DNA of 64,000 nucleotides from Flavobacteriaceae bacterium (GTDB lineage: Bacteria; Bacteroidota; Bacteroidia; Flavobacteriales; Flavobacteriaceae): NCBI GenBank assembly GCA_013001285.1, contig JABDMU010000076.1:19253-83252 (forward strand), read 5' to 3'. The position numbers and the translations under genes are program-made. Position 1 is the first letter of the stretch. Each line of letters opens with the position of its first letter. A model generated the notes under the pieces. That model had not been told where the DNA came from. It ran no database searches and saw nothing but the letters and a program-made list of their open reading frames with translations. Of this stretch, positions 55,525 through 62,951 are shown in pieces.

Positions 55525-55542
55525 ATGTAACTCAGGTTACAT
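55525..55542. promoter_or_regulatory. Perfect palindrome ATGTAAC-TCAG-GTTACAT
   Basis: Seven-base arms, four-base spacer. Size and spacing are like Crp/Fnr-type operators of Bacteroidota. It lies 109 bp before the SQR-like gene and just after the end of the usp gene. Confidence 0.5.
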
Positions 55543-55563
55543 TGATAAATAACAATGAACATA

Positions 55564-56418
55564 TTAAGATGAATAAAGCTCGCCTGTATTCTCCATGACC
55601 AACATAGGTACATCAGATCTAAATCCGAACTCCTCTACATTATGTGTGGTAAACAAACGTTCTAAAAAGGAATGCCTGCGACTCATCATAGCCAACATAT
55701 TGATGTTGTTCGCTTTGACATAGTCCTGAACAACTTCAAAAACGTCTCGTTTTTCAAGATCAATGAATTCATGGTTGACAAATCTAAAACAAGCATCAAT
55801 AAACGCTTTGTTATTTTCCTGCTCTCGTGTTAAATGGTCTTCCTCGACCATATGTAAGACATCGATCTTTGCATTGAATAATTCGGCCATCTGAATAAGT
55901 GGACCGAGTTCATCCTTTTTATAGAATGTTTTATAATTTGAGGTAAACGCGATCTTATCAATACTACTAAATTTGCATCCACTTGGAATAGCCAAAACTG
56001 GTGTTGCACAACGTTGCATGACACGAACTGTATTACTGCCAAAAATAATGCGTTCTGCACCAGTGGCGCCTTTTGTTCCCATAATGATGAGATCAACCCC
56101 TTTGGCCTCACAAGCCTGATTGATGGCATCAATGAAATTATCATAATCTACCATAGCATCAAAGCTGTGATTTGGGTTCTTCCGTTTTTCTAATTTATCA
56201 ATGAGGGTTTCCAAAGATAATTTGGTGGTCGCGATCAAGGTTTGATAAACGGTTGAAGAAGGTGACATCGTTCTAAAATCATCCGAAATAAAAGAAGAAG
56301 CCTTCTGAACATTTAATATATAAAATCTACACACGACATCCTTGTACATATCCAAGGCATAATGTATGGCGTTCACCGAATTGACCGAAAAATCTGTTGG
56401 TAAGAGTATGATTTTCAT
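55564..56418 (-). CDS. Universal stress protein, two-domain type
   Basis: 284 residues with two Usp domains, about 1-145 and 150-284. The first has the ATP-binding pattern GTKGATGAERIIFGSNT (G-x2-G-x9-G-S/T). The second is degenerate: MMSRRHSFLERLFTTHNVEE lacks the glycines, as usual for tandem Usp proteins. The N-terminus begins ILLPTDFSVNSVNAIHYAL, typical of the family. The ATP-binding half should be functional. The shared upstream motif with the sulfur operon suggests joint control under redox or respiratory stress. Confidence 0.9.
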   Translation of the reverse strand: MKIILLPTDFSVNSVNAIHYALDMYKDVVCRFYILNVQKASSFISDDFRTMSPSSTVYQTLIATTKLSLETLIDKLEKRKNPNHSFDAMVDYDNFIDAINQACEAKGVDLIIMGTKGATGAERIIFGSNTVRVMQRCATPVLAIPSGCKFSSIDKIAFTSNYKTFYKKDELGPLIQMAELFNAKIDVLHMVEEDHLTREQENNKAFIDACFRFVNHEFIDLEKRDVFEVVQDYVKANNINMLAMMSRRHSFLERLFTTHNVEEFGFRSDVPMLVMENTGELYSS

Positions 56419-56471
56419 GAGCTTTAATGTTTAGCATTTCTTAAAGTTAAGGTAGAACTATTCTAAATACT

Positions 56472-56485
56472 ATGACAAAAATCAG
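56472..56485. promoter_or_regulatory. Motif ATGACAAAAATCAG upstream of usp
   Basis: 13 of 14 bases equal the motif at 55500-55513. It lies 54 bp before the usp ATG. Confidence 0.4.
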
Positions 56486-56606
56486 TTGACCTTAACTAGC
56501 TTCATAACAATATTTTATACAAAAATTAGCGTAAATAAATAAAGCATCGTATTTTTCGGCATAATTAATGCATTTTCTCAATTCTATTAATTCAAATTAA
56601 AATAGC

Positions 56607-57386
56607 ATGAAAGCCCTTTTCATAGCACTAATCTGCTTGATCTCATTACCTACACCTGCCCAAAATAAGGCCATCGGTTCCAAGGAAAAATTGGTATTCA
56701 CAGCGTCTTATAAAATGTCTGGTCTTATGACCGATCTTGCGCAAGTGACCATGGAAACTTCTCAAGTAAAAACCGCCAGCAGCACTTTACTCCGATTAAA
56801 ATGCAAAGCAAGAACGTTTAAAAAATGGGATTCCTATTTTAAGATCAACGACCTCTATGAAAGCTATGTCAGCCCAAAAACATTAAGACCTTACTTACAT
56901 AATCGTGAGATCAATGAAGGAAACTATTACAAGTTCATGCAGTATAAATATGATTATAAAGCTAAGGTCATTCAAAGCTTGCAACGTAAACGTGGCCGTG
57001 ATGGTTCGTATTATGATGTTAGAAATCGCTTAAATTTTGGCAGTTCCACCATCGATCTCGTCAGTACCATCTATAAGATTAGAAATCTGGATATAAAAAA
57101 AGCAGCCATTGGAAGCAGCGATAGTTTTTCGGTCATATTCGATAATCAAAAATCGACGGTAAGAGTAACTCTTCTGGCCAAAGAAACCATTAAAACCAAG
57201 ATCGGTACGAAAGCCTGTTACAAACTAGCCATTTCACTTAACAACAGCGATATTTTAAAAGGGAGTAACGACAATCTGATCTGGTTAACTGCCGATGAAA
57301 ATAAAATTCCGGTTTATGCTAAATTTAAAGTAGCCATAGGCAGTGGCGAATTAAAAATTGAAAGTGCTTCCGGACTTAAAAACTAA
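56607..57386 (+). CDS. DUF3108 domain secreted protein
   Basis: 259 residues, signal peptide 1-19 (ends TPAQ). The body is the beta-rich DUF3108 fold: SKEKLVFTASYKMSGL, then YESYVSPKTLRPYLHNREI and the middle VSTIYKIRNLD, ending in VYAKFKVAIGSGELKIESA. These proteins are thought to sit in the periplasm or at the outer membrane; their function is unknown. It opens a run of four genes (56607-60476) on the plus strand, with 3 bp to the next. Confidence 0.82.
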   Translation: MKALFIALICLISLPTPAQNKAIGSKEKLVFTASYKMSGLMTDLAQVTMETSQVKTASSTLLRLKCKARTFKKWDSYFKINDLYESYVSPKTLRPYLHNREINEGNYYKFMQYKYDYKAKVIQSLQRKRGRDGSYYDVRNRLNFGSSTIDLVSTIYKIRNLDIKKAAIGSSDSFSVIFDNQKSTVRVTLLAKETIKTKIGTKACYKLAISLNNSDILKGSNDNLIWLTADENKIPVYAKFKVAIGSGELKIESASGLKN

Positions 57387-57389
57387 ATT

Positions 57390-57719
57390 ATGAGATTAGT
57401 ACTTATCATTCTAGCCTTACTTGCCGCTCTAGCTGGAGTGGCATTATCTATTCTACCTTTTGGTAGCCTTGCGTTGATCCCTATTATTCTTGCCTTTGTG
57501 CTCGGACTCATCGCCTTTCAAATATCAAAAAAAGCAGAACAGCCAACAGGTTTGATAAAGCTGATATTTCTTGTCACGATCGTGGCGCTCGGACTTACCA
57601 TCTACAGAACCATATTTGATGAAAATGAGGTGGCAGTCGATACAGAAGCCATTCAGAAAGATGAGGATCGGATAGAAGATGCTAAGAAGGAATTAGAAGA
57701 TATCAATATCGATGAATAA
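57390..57719 (+). CDS. Small membrane protein with acidic C-terminal tail
   Basis: 109 residues. Three hydrophobic helices fit at about 3-20, 25-45 and 55-75, followed by a tail of about 30 residues dominated by Asp and Glu (EVAVDTEAIQKDEDRIEDAK). No family is recognised. It lies 3 bp after the DUF3108 gene and 14 bp before the first M28 peptidase, so it is a member of that operon. It might help anchor or export the neighbours; this is a guess from position. Confidence 0.6.
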   Translation: MRLVLIILALLAALAGVALSILPFGSLALIPIILAFVLGLIAFQISKKAEQPTGLIKLIFLVTIVALGLTIYRTIFDENEVAVDTEAIQKDEDRIEDAKKELEDINIDE

Positions 57720-57733
57720 CTAATAATGATCGC

Positions 57734-58780
57734 ATGAAAACCCTATTTTTCATTCCTATTTTTCTTTTTGTTGGTGCTTGCGCCACACAAAGCTATAAAG
57801 AAAAAATTCAAAGTATTAAGGAAGGGATAACTGTGGTCGAACCAGAACAGATAAAAGCCTATTCCGCTACCATTACTTCCGAAGATCTCAAAACCCATGT
57901 TTATGATTTTGCTTCTGAGGAATTCCAGGGTCGTGCCTCAGGATCTGTTGGACAAAAACGTGCGGCACAATTTCTTAAATATTATTACATCAAAGAAGGT
58001 ATAAAATCTCCTAATGGCGATTCAAATTACTTTCAACTTATTCCATCAAGCTATTTTGTTGACGGTTATAAGGATACCGAAAATGTACTGGCCTATATTG
58101 AAGGCACAACAAAACCACAAGAGCTTATTGTTATCTCGGCGCATTATGACCATGAAGGTATTGATGATGAAGGTAATATTTACTTTGGGGCAGACGATGA
58201 CGCCTCTGGTACAGCAGCATTATTGGAAATGGCACAGGCCTTCAATAAAGCAAAAAAGGAAGGGTTTGGCCCTGATCGCAGTCTGTTATTTTTGCATACC
58301 ACTGCCGAAGAGATCGGTTTGCAAGGCTCCCTGTACTACACCGAAAATCCAGCGTTTCCACTAGATCAAACCATCGCAAATCTTAATATAGACATGATTG
58401 GTCGCGTCGATAAAGCTCATGAAGAAAGTGGTAATGAAGACTATGTATATTTAATTGGGTCTAATCGTCTAAGTACTGAATTACATTATATTTCGGAAAG
58501 GATGAACGATGAATTCATCGATCTTGAACTCAATTATAAGTTCAATGATATAGACGACAGAAATAGGTATTATTTTCGTTCAGATCATTATAACTTCGCA
58601 CGAAATAACGTACCTGTGATCTTCTATTTTAATGGTGAGCATGACGATTACCATAAAATAACAGATACCCCAGATAAAATCAATTACGAATTACTGGAAA
58701 AACGTACAAAACTCATTTTTGCTACGGCCTGGCAGTTGGCCAATCAGGAAAAGCGCATTGAAGCCGATAAGGCGCGCTAA
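57734..58780 (+). CDS. M28-family zinc aminopeptidase, lipoprotein
   Basis: 348 residues. Lipobox VGACAT near residue 16. The M28 zinc ligands are in order: His and Asp in SAHYDHEGI, Asp in GADDDASGTAALLEMA, Glu pair in TAEEIGLQGS, Asp in NIDMIGRVD and His in GEHDDYHKITD. There is no PA insert, unlike the next gene. It probably releases N-terminal amino acids from peptides at the cell envelope. It follows the small membrane protein by 14 bp. Confidence 0.9.
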   Translation: MKTLFFIPIFLFVGACATQSYKEKIQSIKEGITVVEPEQIKAYSATITSEDLKTHVYDFASEEFQGRASGSVGQKRAAQFLKYYYIKEGIKSPNGDSNYFQLIPSSYFVDGYKDTENVLAYIEGTTKPQELIVISAHYDHEGIDDEGNIYFGADDDASGTAALLEMAQAFNKAKKEGFGPDRSLLFLHTTAEEIGLQGSLYYTENPAFPLDQTIANLNIDMIGRVDKAHEESGNEDYVYLIGSNRLSTELHYISERMNDEFIDLELNYKFNDIDDRNRYYFRSDHYNFARNNVPVIFYFNGEHDDYHKITDTPDKINYELLEKRTKLIFATAWQLANQEKRIEADKAR

Positions 58781-58880
58781 TGTTGACTGTTAAAAATTGT
58801 TAAAAGCCTGAGGGTAAATGGGAATTCGGCCGTCTTTTTTTGTATTATCGTAAAATTTCAAAAAAATCACACCCTTCAAC

Positions 58881-60476
58881 ATGAAAAAAAGTATATTCAT
58901 TTTAGGCGCAGCGCTAGTCATTTCAGCATGCGGGCCTACACAAACGGTTGACACCAAAAAAACTGAAGAAGCAGTTACAACAACTTCAGCGAAATTAGAC
59001 CCTTCACCATATGCAAGTACCATAACCTCTGGTGAACTTAAAGAAAAATTATATGTGTATGCTTCCGACGAATTCGAAGGTCGCGAAACAGGAACACCCG
59101 GACAGAAAAAAGCTGTCGAATTTCTTAAAAAACATTATGTCGAATTAGGCATTCCTTCACCTCTTGGTGAAGATGATTATTTTCAGGAAGTGCCTTTAGA
59201 AAAAAGTAAGGCGCCTACAATGAGCTTTAATATTAATGGTACCGACTTAGAATCTGGTACACATTTCGTTTCTGTTGGATCAAGTTCAAGCGGTGGATTC
59301 GAAGCGGGTGAGATCCTAAACTTAGGTTATGGCATCGACGACCCAAATTATTCTAATTATGAAGGTGTAGATGTAAGAGACAAGGTGATTTTGATCCGCT
59401 CTGGTGAACCTAAAAATGACGATGGCACCTATACGATAACAGGCAGCAACGAGGTTTCAAAATGGTCGAATATGCGTCAGCAATTTCGTGCGAAAAGAGA
59501 TGCAGCTAAAGATAGAGGCGCAAAAGCCATATTATTATACTATCCCGAGGCCTATGATCGATTAGCATCAAGATTTAACAGTTCTAGCGGTCGCATCTCT
59601 TTAAAAGGTGGTGGCGATGATTTCTTTTTCTTAATGGTGAATGATGCTGTTGTCCAAGCAATTTATCGTGATGACGGTGCAACTGTAAATACCGATGTTA
59701 TGAACGAAAGAATTAAGTGTGAATCGGTATTTACATTAAAAAATAACTCAGAACCATTAGCATCAGAAAATGTGATCGCCTACATTAAAGGCTCTGAAAA
59801 GCCAAACGAATATTTAGTGATCTCTGCCCATCTTGATCACGAAGGCATCAAAGACGGGAAGATCTACAATGGTGCCGATGATGACGGCTCAGGAACAGTT
59901 TCTGTCATGGAGATCGCCGAAGCATTTAAAGCCGCAGCCGATAATGGCGAAGGCCCAAAACGCTCCGTCGTGTTCTTACATGTTACTGGCGAAGAAAAAG
60001 GCCTACTTGGATCGCGATATTACACCGATATGGATCCTGTTTTCCCAATAGAGCAAACCGTAGCTAATTTAAACATCGATATGATTGGTCGTTCTGATCC
60101 AAAACGTGAAGGCGATAGAAATTACGTGTATGTTATTGGAAGTGATCGCTTGAGCACTGAGCTTCACGAGCTATCTGAAGAGGTGAACGCGCGATATACT
60201 AAGATAACGCTAGATATGACCTATAATGCGCCAAATGATCCAAATAACTTTTATGGCCGATCAGACCATTATAATTTTGCAAAGAACAACGTGCCTGTGA
60301 TCTTTTATTTTAATGGAACGCATGACGATTACCACAGACCAAGCGATACAGTAGACAAAATCGAGTTCGACCTCCTTGAGAATCGTACCAAATTGATCTT
60401 CCATACGGCATGGGAAATTGTGAATAGAGACAAACGCATTTCCCTAGATAATCCTAAGGAAAGCGGTACGAATTAA
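58881..60476 (+). CDS. M28-family zinc aminopeptidase with PA domain, lipoprotein
   Basis: 531 residues, a longer paralogue of the previous gene. Lipobox ISACGP near residue 17. A PA (protease-associated) insert spans about 120-290 (GYGIDDPNYSNYEG, DKVILIRSGEP, GAKAILLYYPEA). The zinc site follows: SAHLDHEGI, GADDDGSGTVSVME, GEEKGLLGS, NIDMIGRSDP and GTHDDYHRPSD. The two genes share GTPGQKKA/GSVGQKRA and the whole C-terminal layout, so they arose by tandem duplication followed by gain or loss of the PA domain. Likely an envelope peptidase for peptide uptake. Confidence 0.91.
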   Translation: MKKSIFILGAALVISACGPTQTVDTKKTEEAVTTTSAKLDPSPYASTITSGELKEKLYVYASDEFEGRETGTPGQKKAVEFLKKHYVELGIPSPLGEDDYFQEVPLEKSKAPTMSFNINGTDLESGTHFVSVGSSSSGGFEAGEILNLGYGIDDPNYSNYEGVDVRDKVILIRSGEPKNDDGTYTITGSNEVSKWSNMRQQFRAKRDAAKDRGAKAILLYYPEAYDRLASRFNSSSGRISLKGGGDDFFFLMVNDAVVQAIYRDDGATVNTDVMNERIKCESVFTLKNNSEPLASENVIAYIKGSEKPNEYLVISAHLDHEGIKDGKIYNGADDDGSGTVSVMEIAEAFKAAADNGEGPKRSVVFLHVTGEEKGLLGSRYYTDMDPVFPIEQTVANLNIDMIGRSDPKREGDRNYVYVIGSDRLSTELHELSEEVNARYTKITLDMTYNAPNDPNNFYGRSDHYNFAKNNVPVIFYFNGTHDDYHRPSDTVDKIEFDLLENRTKLIFHTAWEIVNRDKRISLDNPKESGTN

Positions 60477-60532
60477 AATTTTTATTTGGGCGTGTCCTCC
60501 TTCGCTATTCAACTACGCTATTCAACTACGCT

Positions 60533-60600
60533 AAAGCTTTGTTGAACATAAAGCTTTGTTGAACATAAAGCTTTGTTGAACCTAGAGCTTTGTTGAACGT
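60533..60600. repeat. 17-bp tandem repeat, four copies
   Basis: Unit AAAGCTTTGTTGAACAT with small changes in copies three and four. Before it (about 60504-60532) a 13-bp unit, GCTATTCAACTAC, occurs twice. The block is flanked by CCTCC and GGAGG in inverted order, so the whole could fold. Confidence 0.8.
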
Positions 60601-60683
60601 AAAGCTACGGAGGGCCGCTATGTCGGTAGTCGCTCTTACAAAATTGTAAGGAGCTCCAACAGTACCTCCAGCGCTCACGCGGG

Positions 60684-60714
60684 TTTGCCACGTCGCTACG
60701 CTTCTCGCAATGAC
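60684..60714. repeat. Repeat R2 (CCACGTCGCTACGCTTCTCG...CAATGAC)
   Basis: One of the inverted half-elements. Other copies at 61476-61511 and 62609-62642. Its ends are complementary to those of R1. Confidence 0.75.
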
Positions 60715-60765
60715 ACCAGAACGTCACAGCGATCCCGTGGTTTCGCCAGAAGCAGTCTCCACTAA

Positions 60766-60905
60766 CGTCACTGCGACGCCTAAAAGGTCGCGGCAGTCTC
60801 ATAGAAATATTAATAAAGTTTTCGGTTCAATCAAATAGATTCCTTCACTACGTTCGGAATGTCAAATCAATCGTCACTGCGAGGCCTGTAAGGCCGCGGC
60901 AGTCT
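60766..60905. repeat. 140-bp direct repeat, left copy, next to the GIY-YIG gene
   Basis: It runs R1 (CGTCACTGCGA...GCGGCAGTCT), then an AT-rich spacer with AATATTAATAAAGTTTT, then a GATTCCTTCACTACGTTCGG segment, then R1 again. The right copy at 61315-61454 has the same length with about ten differences counted by eye. It ends 4 bp before the GIY-YIG gene stop. Confidence 0.85.
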
Positions 60906-60909
60906 AACC

Positions 60910-61209
60910 TTATGAGTATACATCTTTGAAGTTATCAAACAAGTCAAGCCATTCCGGATTCATTCTATTAATTAACCGTAACTTATTTGATCGGCTTCCT
61001 GCTTTTAATTGTTTCTCTCGGATTATTGCATCATTTATTGAAGTAAACTCTTCAAAATACACCAATTTGTTACAGTTATATCGAGAAGTAAAACCCTTAT
61101 AGTACTTTGACTTGTGTTGAACTATTCTCAAATTCAGATTACTTGTCACACCAACATATAAGACTCGATTTGTTGAATTCGTTAGAATATAAACATAGGA
61201 CTTTTTCAT
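60910..61209 (-). CDS. GIY-YIG nuclease family protein (UvrC/URI-like small endonuclease)
   Basis: 99 residues from the ATG at 61209; an upstream GTG/ATG-type extension to 61254 adds 15 unrelated residues. The GIY-YIG motif appears as YVYILTNSTNRVLYVGVTSN, followed by the arginine in LRIVQHK, KLVYFEEF, and the glutamate in DAIIREKQLKA. The C-terminal RLINRMNPEWLDLF is typical of the short URI group common in Bacteroidota. Catalytic residues (Tyr, Tyr, Arg, Glu) seem present. It stands alone, enclosed by two 140-bp direct repeats, with no promoter box noticed. It may cut DNA at or near such repeats; that is inference. Confidence 0.85.
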   Translation of the reverse strand: MKKSYVYILTNSTNRVLYVGVTSNLNLRIVQHKSKYYKGFTSRYNCNKLVYFEEFTSINDAIIREKQLKAGSRSNKLRLINRMNPEWLDLFDNFKDVYS

Positions 61210-61273
61210 ATCCAAATATAGAATTTTTTCTATAATAATACGTGAGATTGCCACGTGGCTAGCCTCATCAACA

Positions 61274-61307
61274 CGTCACTGCGAGGCCTGAAACAACGAA
61301 GTAGTCT
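61274..61307. repeat. Repeat R1, diverged copy
   Basis: CGTCACTGCGAGGCCTGAAA...AGTAGTCT; lacks the GGGCCGCGG centre of the other copies. Confidence 0.6.
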
Positions 61308-61314
61308 CAAATAC

Positions 61315-61454
61315 CGTCACTGCGAGGCCTGAAGGGCCGCGGCAGTCTCATGGAAATATTAATAAAGTTTTTGGTTCAATCAAATAGATTCCTTCACTAC
61401 GTTCGGAATGACAAATCAATCGTCACTGCGAAGCCTGAAGGGCCGCGGCAGTCT
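61315..61454. repeat. 140-bp direct repeat, right copy
   Basis: Same order of parts as 60766-60905. It is followed at 61476-61511 by R2, so 61421-61511 forms a stem-loop of about 90 bp (R1 against R2). Confidence 0.85.
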
Positions 61455-61475
61455 TTTCCATTATGAAATTGCACT

Positions 61476-61511
61476 GAGATTGCCACGTCGCTACGCTTCT
61501 CGTAATGACAT
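61476..61511. repeat. Repeat R2, second copy
   Basis: GAGATTGCCACGTCGCTACG...TAATGAC, inverted relative to R1 at 61421-61454. Confidence 0.75.
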
Positions 61512-61568
61512 CAACAAGTCACTACGATCCCAAATGATTAGCTCCGCTGATCCCAAAAAAGAAACCTG

Positions 61569-61685
61569 CCAGTAAGAAGTCTTTGCGGCTGCGCCGCAAT
61601 CCTTTTTTTGTACTCCAAAAACTCAAGCAAGCTTGGTTTTGGAGTACAAAAAAAGTCTTTGAAAATTTCAAAGACTTTTTACTGG
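61569..61685. repeat. Nested inverted repeats 3' of tRNA-His
   Basis: Outer arms CCAGTAAGAAGTCTTTG (61569-61585) and CAAAGACTTTTTACTGG (61669-61685), one mismatch. Inside are GCGGC-TGC-GCCGC (about 61585-61597) and an 18-bp perfect pair, TTTTTTTGTACTCCAAAA (61603-61620) with TTTTGGAGTACAAAAAAA (61637-61654), whose loop holds CAAGC-AA-GCTTG. The right part, 61650-61680, is also the tRNA terminator. Confidence 0.8.
61650..61680 (-). terminator. tRNA-His terminator
   Basis: Perfect 15-base arms, AAAAAGTCTTTGAAA and TTTCAAAGACTTTTT, one base apart, starting 4 nt after the tRNA 3' end. The minus-strand RNA ends in a T-run. Confidence 0.85.
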
Positions 61686-61758
61686 GTGGAAGACGGGATT
61701 CGAACCCGCGACCCTTGGTACCACAAACCAATGCTCTAACCAACTGAGCTACAACCAC
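61685..61758 (-). tRNA. tRNA-His, anticodon GTG
   Basis: The anticodon stem TTGGT/ACCAA encloses TTGTGGT, anticodon GTG. The D-arm GCTCAGTTGGTTAGAGC and T-loop GTTCGAATC are regular. A G is encoded at position -1 (61759) and C at 73, as histidine tRNAs require. The acceptor stem pairs GTGG with CCAC, but the next two pairs are T opposite T, before a closing G-C. CCA is not encoded. Confidence 0.93.
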
Positions 61759-61773
61759 CATAATTTGTGAGTG

Positions 61774-61803
61774 CAAATGTAAATGTTTTCAAATGTTTTG
61801 CAA
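61774..61803 (-). promoter_or_regulatory. tRNA-His promoter, full Bacteroidota consensus
   Basis: The minus strand reads TTG (61803-61801), 19 bp, TACATTTG (61781-61774). Transcription would start about 9 nt before the tRNA. Confidence 0.7.
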
Positions 61804-61818
61804 AGTGTTTTTTCAACA

Positions 61819-62541
61819 TTATTTCAGATGAAACAAACTATCCACAGCTGGATAACGTTCTGCCGTAAATCCTTCACCATAGTCAGTGCCTATCAATCGA
61901 CCCAAATCTCGAGCACGATACTTTACACTATCGGTGAAATTCTTACTGGAAATAGGCGTTTCAGGCGCTGTGCTTTTCGGATCGTAGAACTGCGTTTTAT
62001 ATGCTAAAACAGCCGCCATCTTTGTATCGATGACTCCAGAAATGTCAACGACAAAATCAGGCTCCAAGTTTTTCCATTGAATGTAATGATACACCTGCTT
62101 TGGTCGCCAAGGCTCTTGCCAGCCGTCCTCATCTTCATGTTTGGTATCTATTTTAACCAATCCACTTAAAAAACAAGCATCGCTTACAAGTTGACTTCCT
62201 TTGCCATGATCGATATGTCGGTCTTCAACCGCATTACAAAGCACGATCTCTGGTCGAAATTTGCGTATCATTTTAATTAACTCGATCTGATGCAGTTTGT
62301 CGTTTGTAAAAAAGCCATCTGCGAATTCCATGTTGACACGAGTGGCGACGCCTAAGATCTTTGCCGCTTCAGCCGATTCTGCATCACGCGTTTCGGCAGT
62401 ACCCCTGGATCCTAATTCGCCACGTGTGAGATCGATGATGCCCACTTTTTTTCCATTGGCTATTTCTTTTGCTAGGGTTCCGCTGCATCCTAATTCTACA
62501 TCATCTGGATGTGCCCCAATGGCAAGTATGTCTAATTTCAT
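61819..62541 (-). CDS. bshB1: Bacillithiol biosynthesis deacetylase BshB1
   Basis: 240 residues of the LmbE-like (PIG-L) zinc deacetylase family. Zinc-binding AHPDD follows the first strand (LDILAIGAHPDDVELGCSG), and the later histidines are in DRHIDHGKGSQL near residue 108. DLTRGELGSRGTAETRDAES is the BshB1-type segment. It removes acetate from GlcNAc-malate to give GlcN-malate, the second step of bacillithiol synthesis, which fits a flavobacterium. bshA and bshC are not in the window. The start is set by the AHPDD position. Confidence 0.92.
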   Translation of the reverse strand: MKLDILAIGAHPDDVELGCSGTLAKEIANGKKVGIIDLTRGELGSRGTAETRDAESAEAAKILGVATRVNMEFADGFFTNDKLHQIELIKMIRKFRPEIVLCNAVEDRHIDHGKGSQLVSDACFLSGLVKIDTKHEDEDGWQEPWRPKQVYHYIQWKNLEPDFVVDISGVIDTKMAAVLAYKTQFYDPKSTAPETPISSKNFTDSVKYRARDLGRLIGTDYGEGFTAERYPAVDSLFHLK

Positions 62542-62608
62542 ATGATCATTTATGAATTATGAGTTGCAAATTACGAATTATGAATTACACTGCAAGGGGT
62601 GTGATTTT

Positions 62609-62684
62609 GAGATTGCCACGTCACTGCGCTTCTCGCAATGACATAAGGTCCGTCACTGCGAGGCCAGAATGGCCGCGGCAGTCT
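62609..62684. repeat. R2-R1 pair of the palindromic repeat family
   Basis: R2 (62609-62642) then R1 (62651-62684), the reverse order of 61421-61511. A repeat B relative lies at 62710-62738. The rest of the 410-bp gap (to 62951) holds another palindromic stretch at about 62774-62824 (ATCGAGTGTTTTTGT against ACAAAAATGTATCGA) and no gene. Confidence 0.7.
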
Positions 62685-62951
62685 TTTGAATGTTTTAGGC
62701 TTAATCAATTAGATTCTTCGCTCTGCTCAGAATGACAAAAGAAAGTCACTGCCCTTGGAATGACGAATACAAGCGTCACATCGAGTGTTTTTGTGAATGA
62801 AATGAACAAAAATGTATCGAGATGTATGACACCGTCGAGTTCTCGATACTTCCCCCGAATCCTCGGGCTCAACTCGAACTGACGGCTTTTTCTCGTGTAA
62901 TTCTCGCAATGACCAAGGGTTCGTCACGTCGTTCGGAATGACGTATCATCC

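Noticed and set aside
60605..60802. 65-residue ORF on the minus strand between the peptidase and GIY-YIG genes
   Set aside because: It translates R1/R2 repeat DNA (arginine-rich with no fold) and similar frames arise wherever the repeats occur.
62727..62927. 66-residue ORF in the gap before the trans-sulfuration gene
   Set aside because: It consists of palindromic repeat sequence and has no start context or family resemblance.
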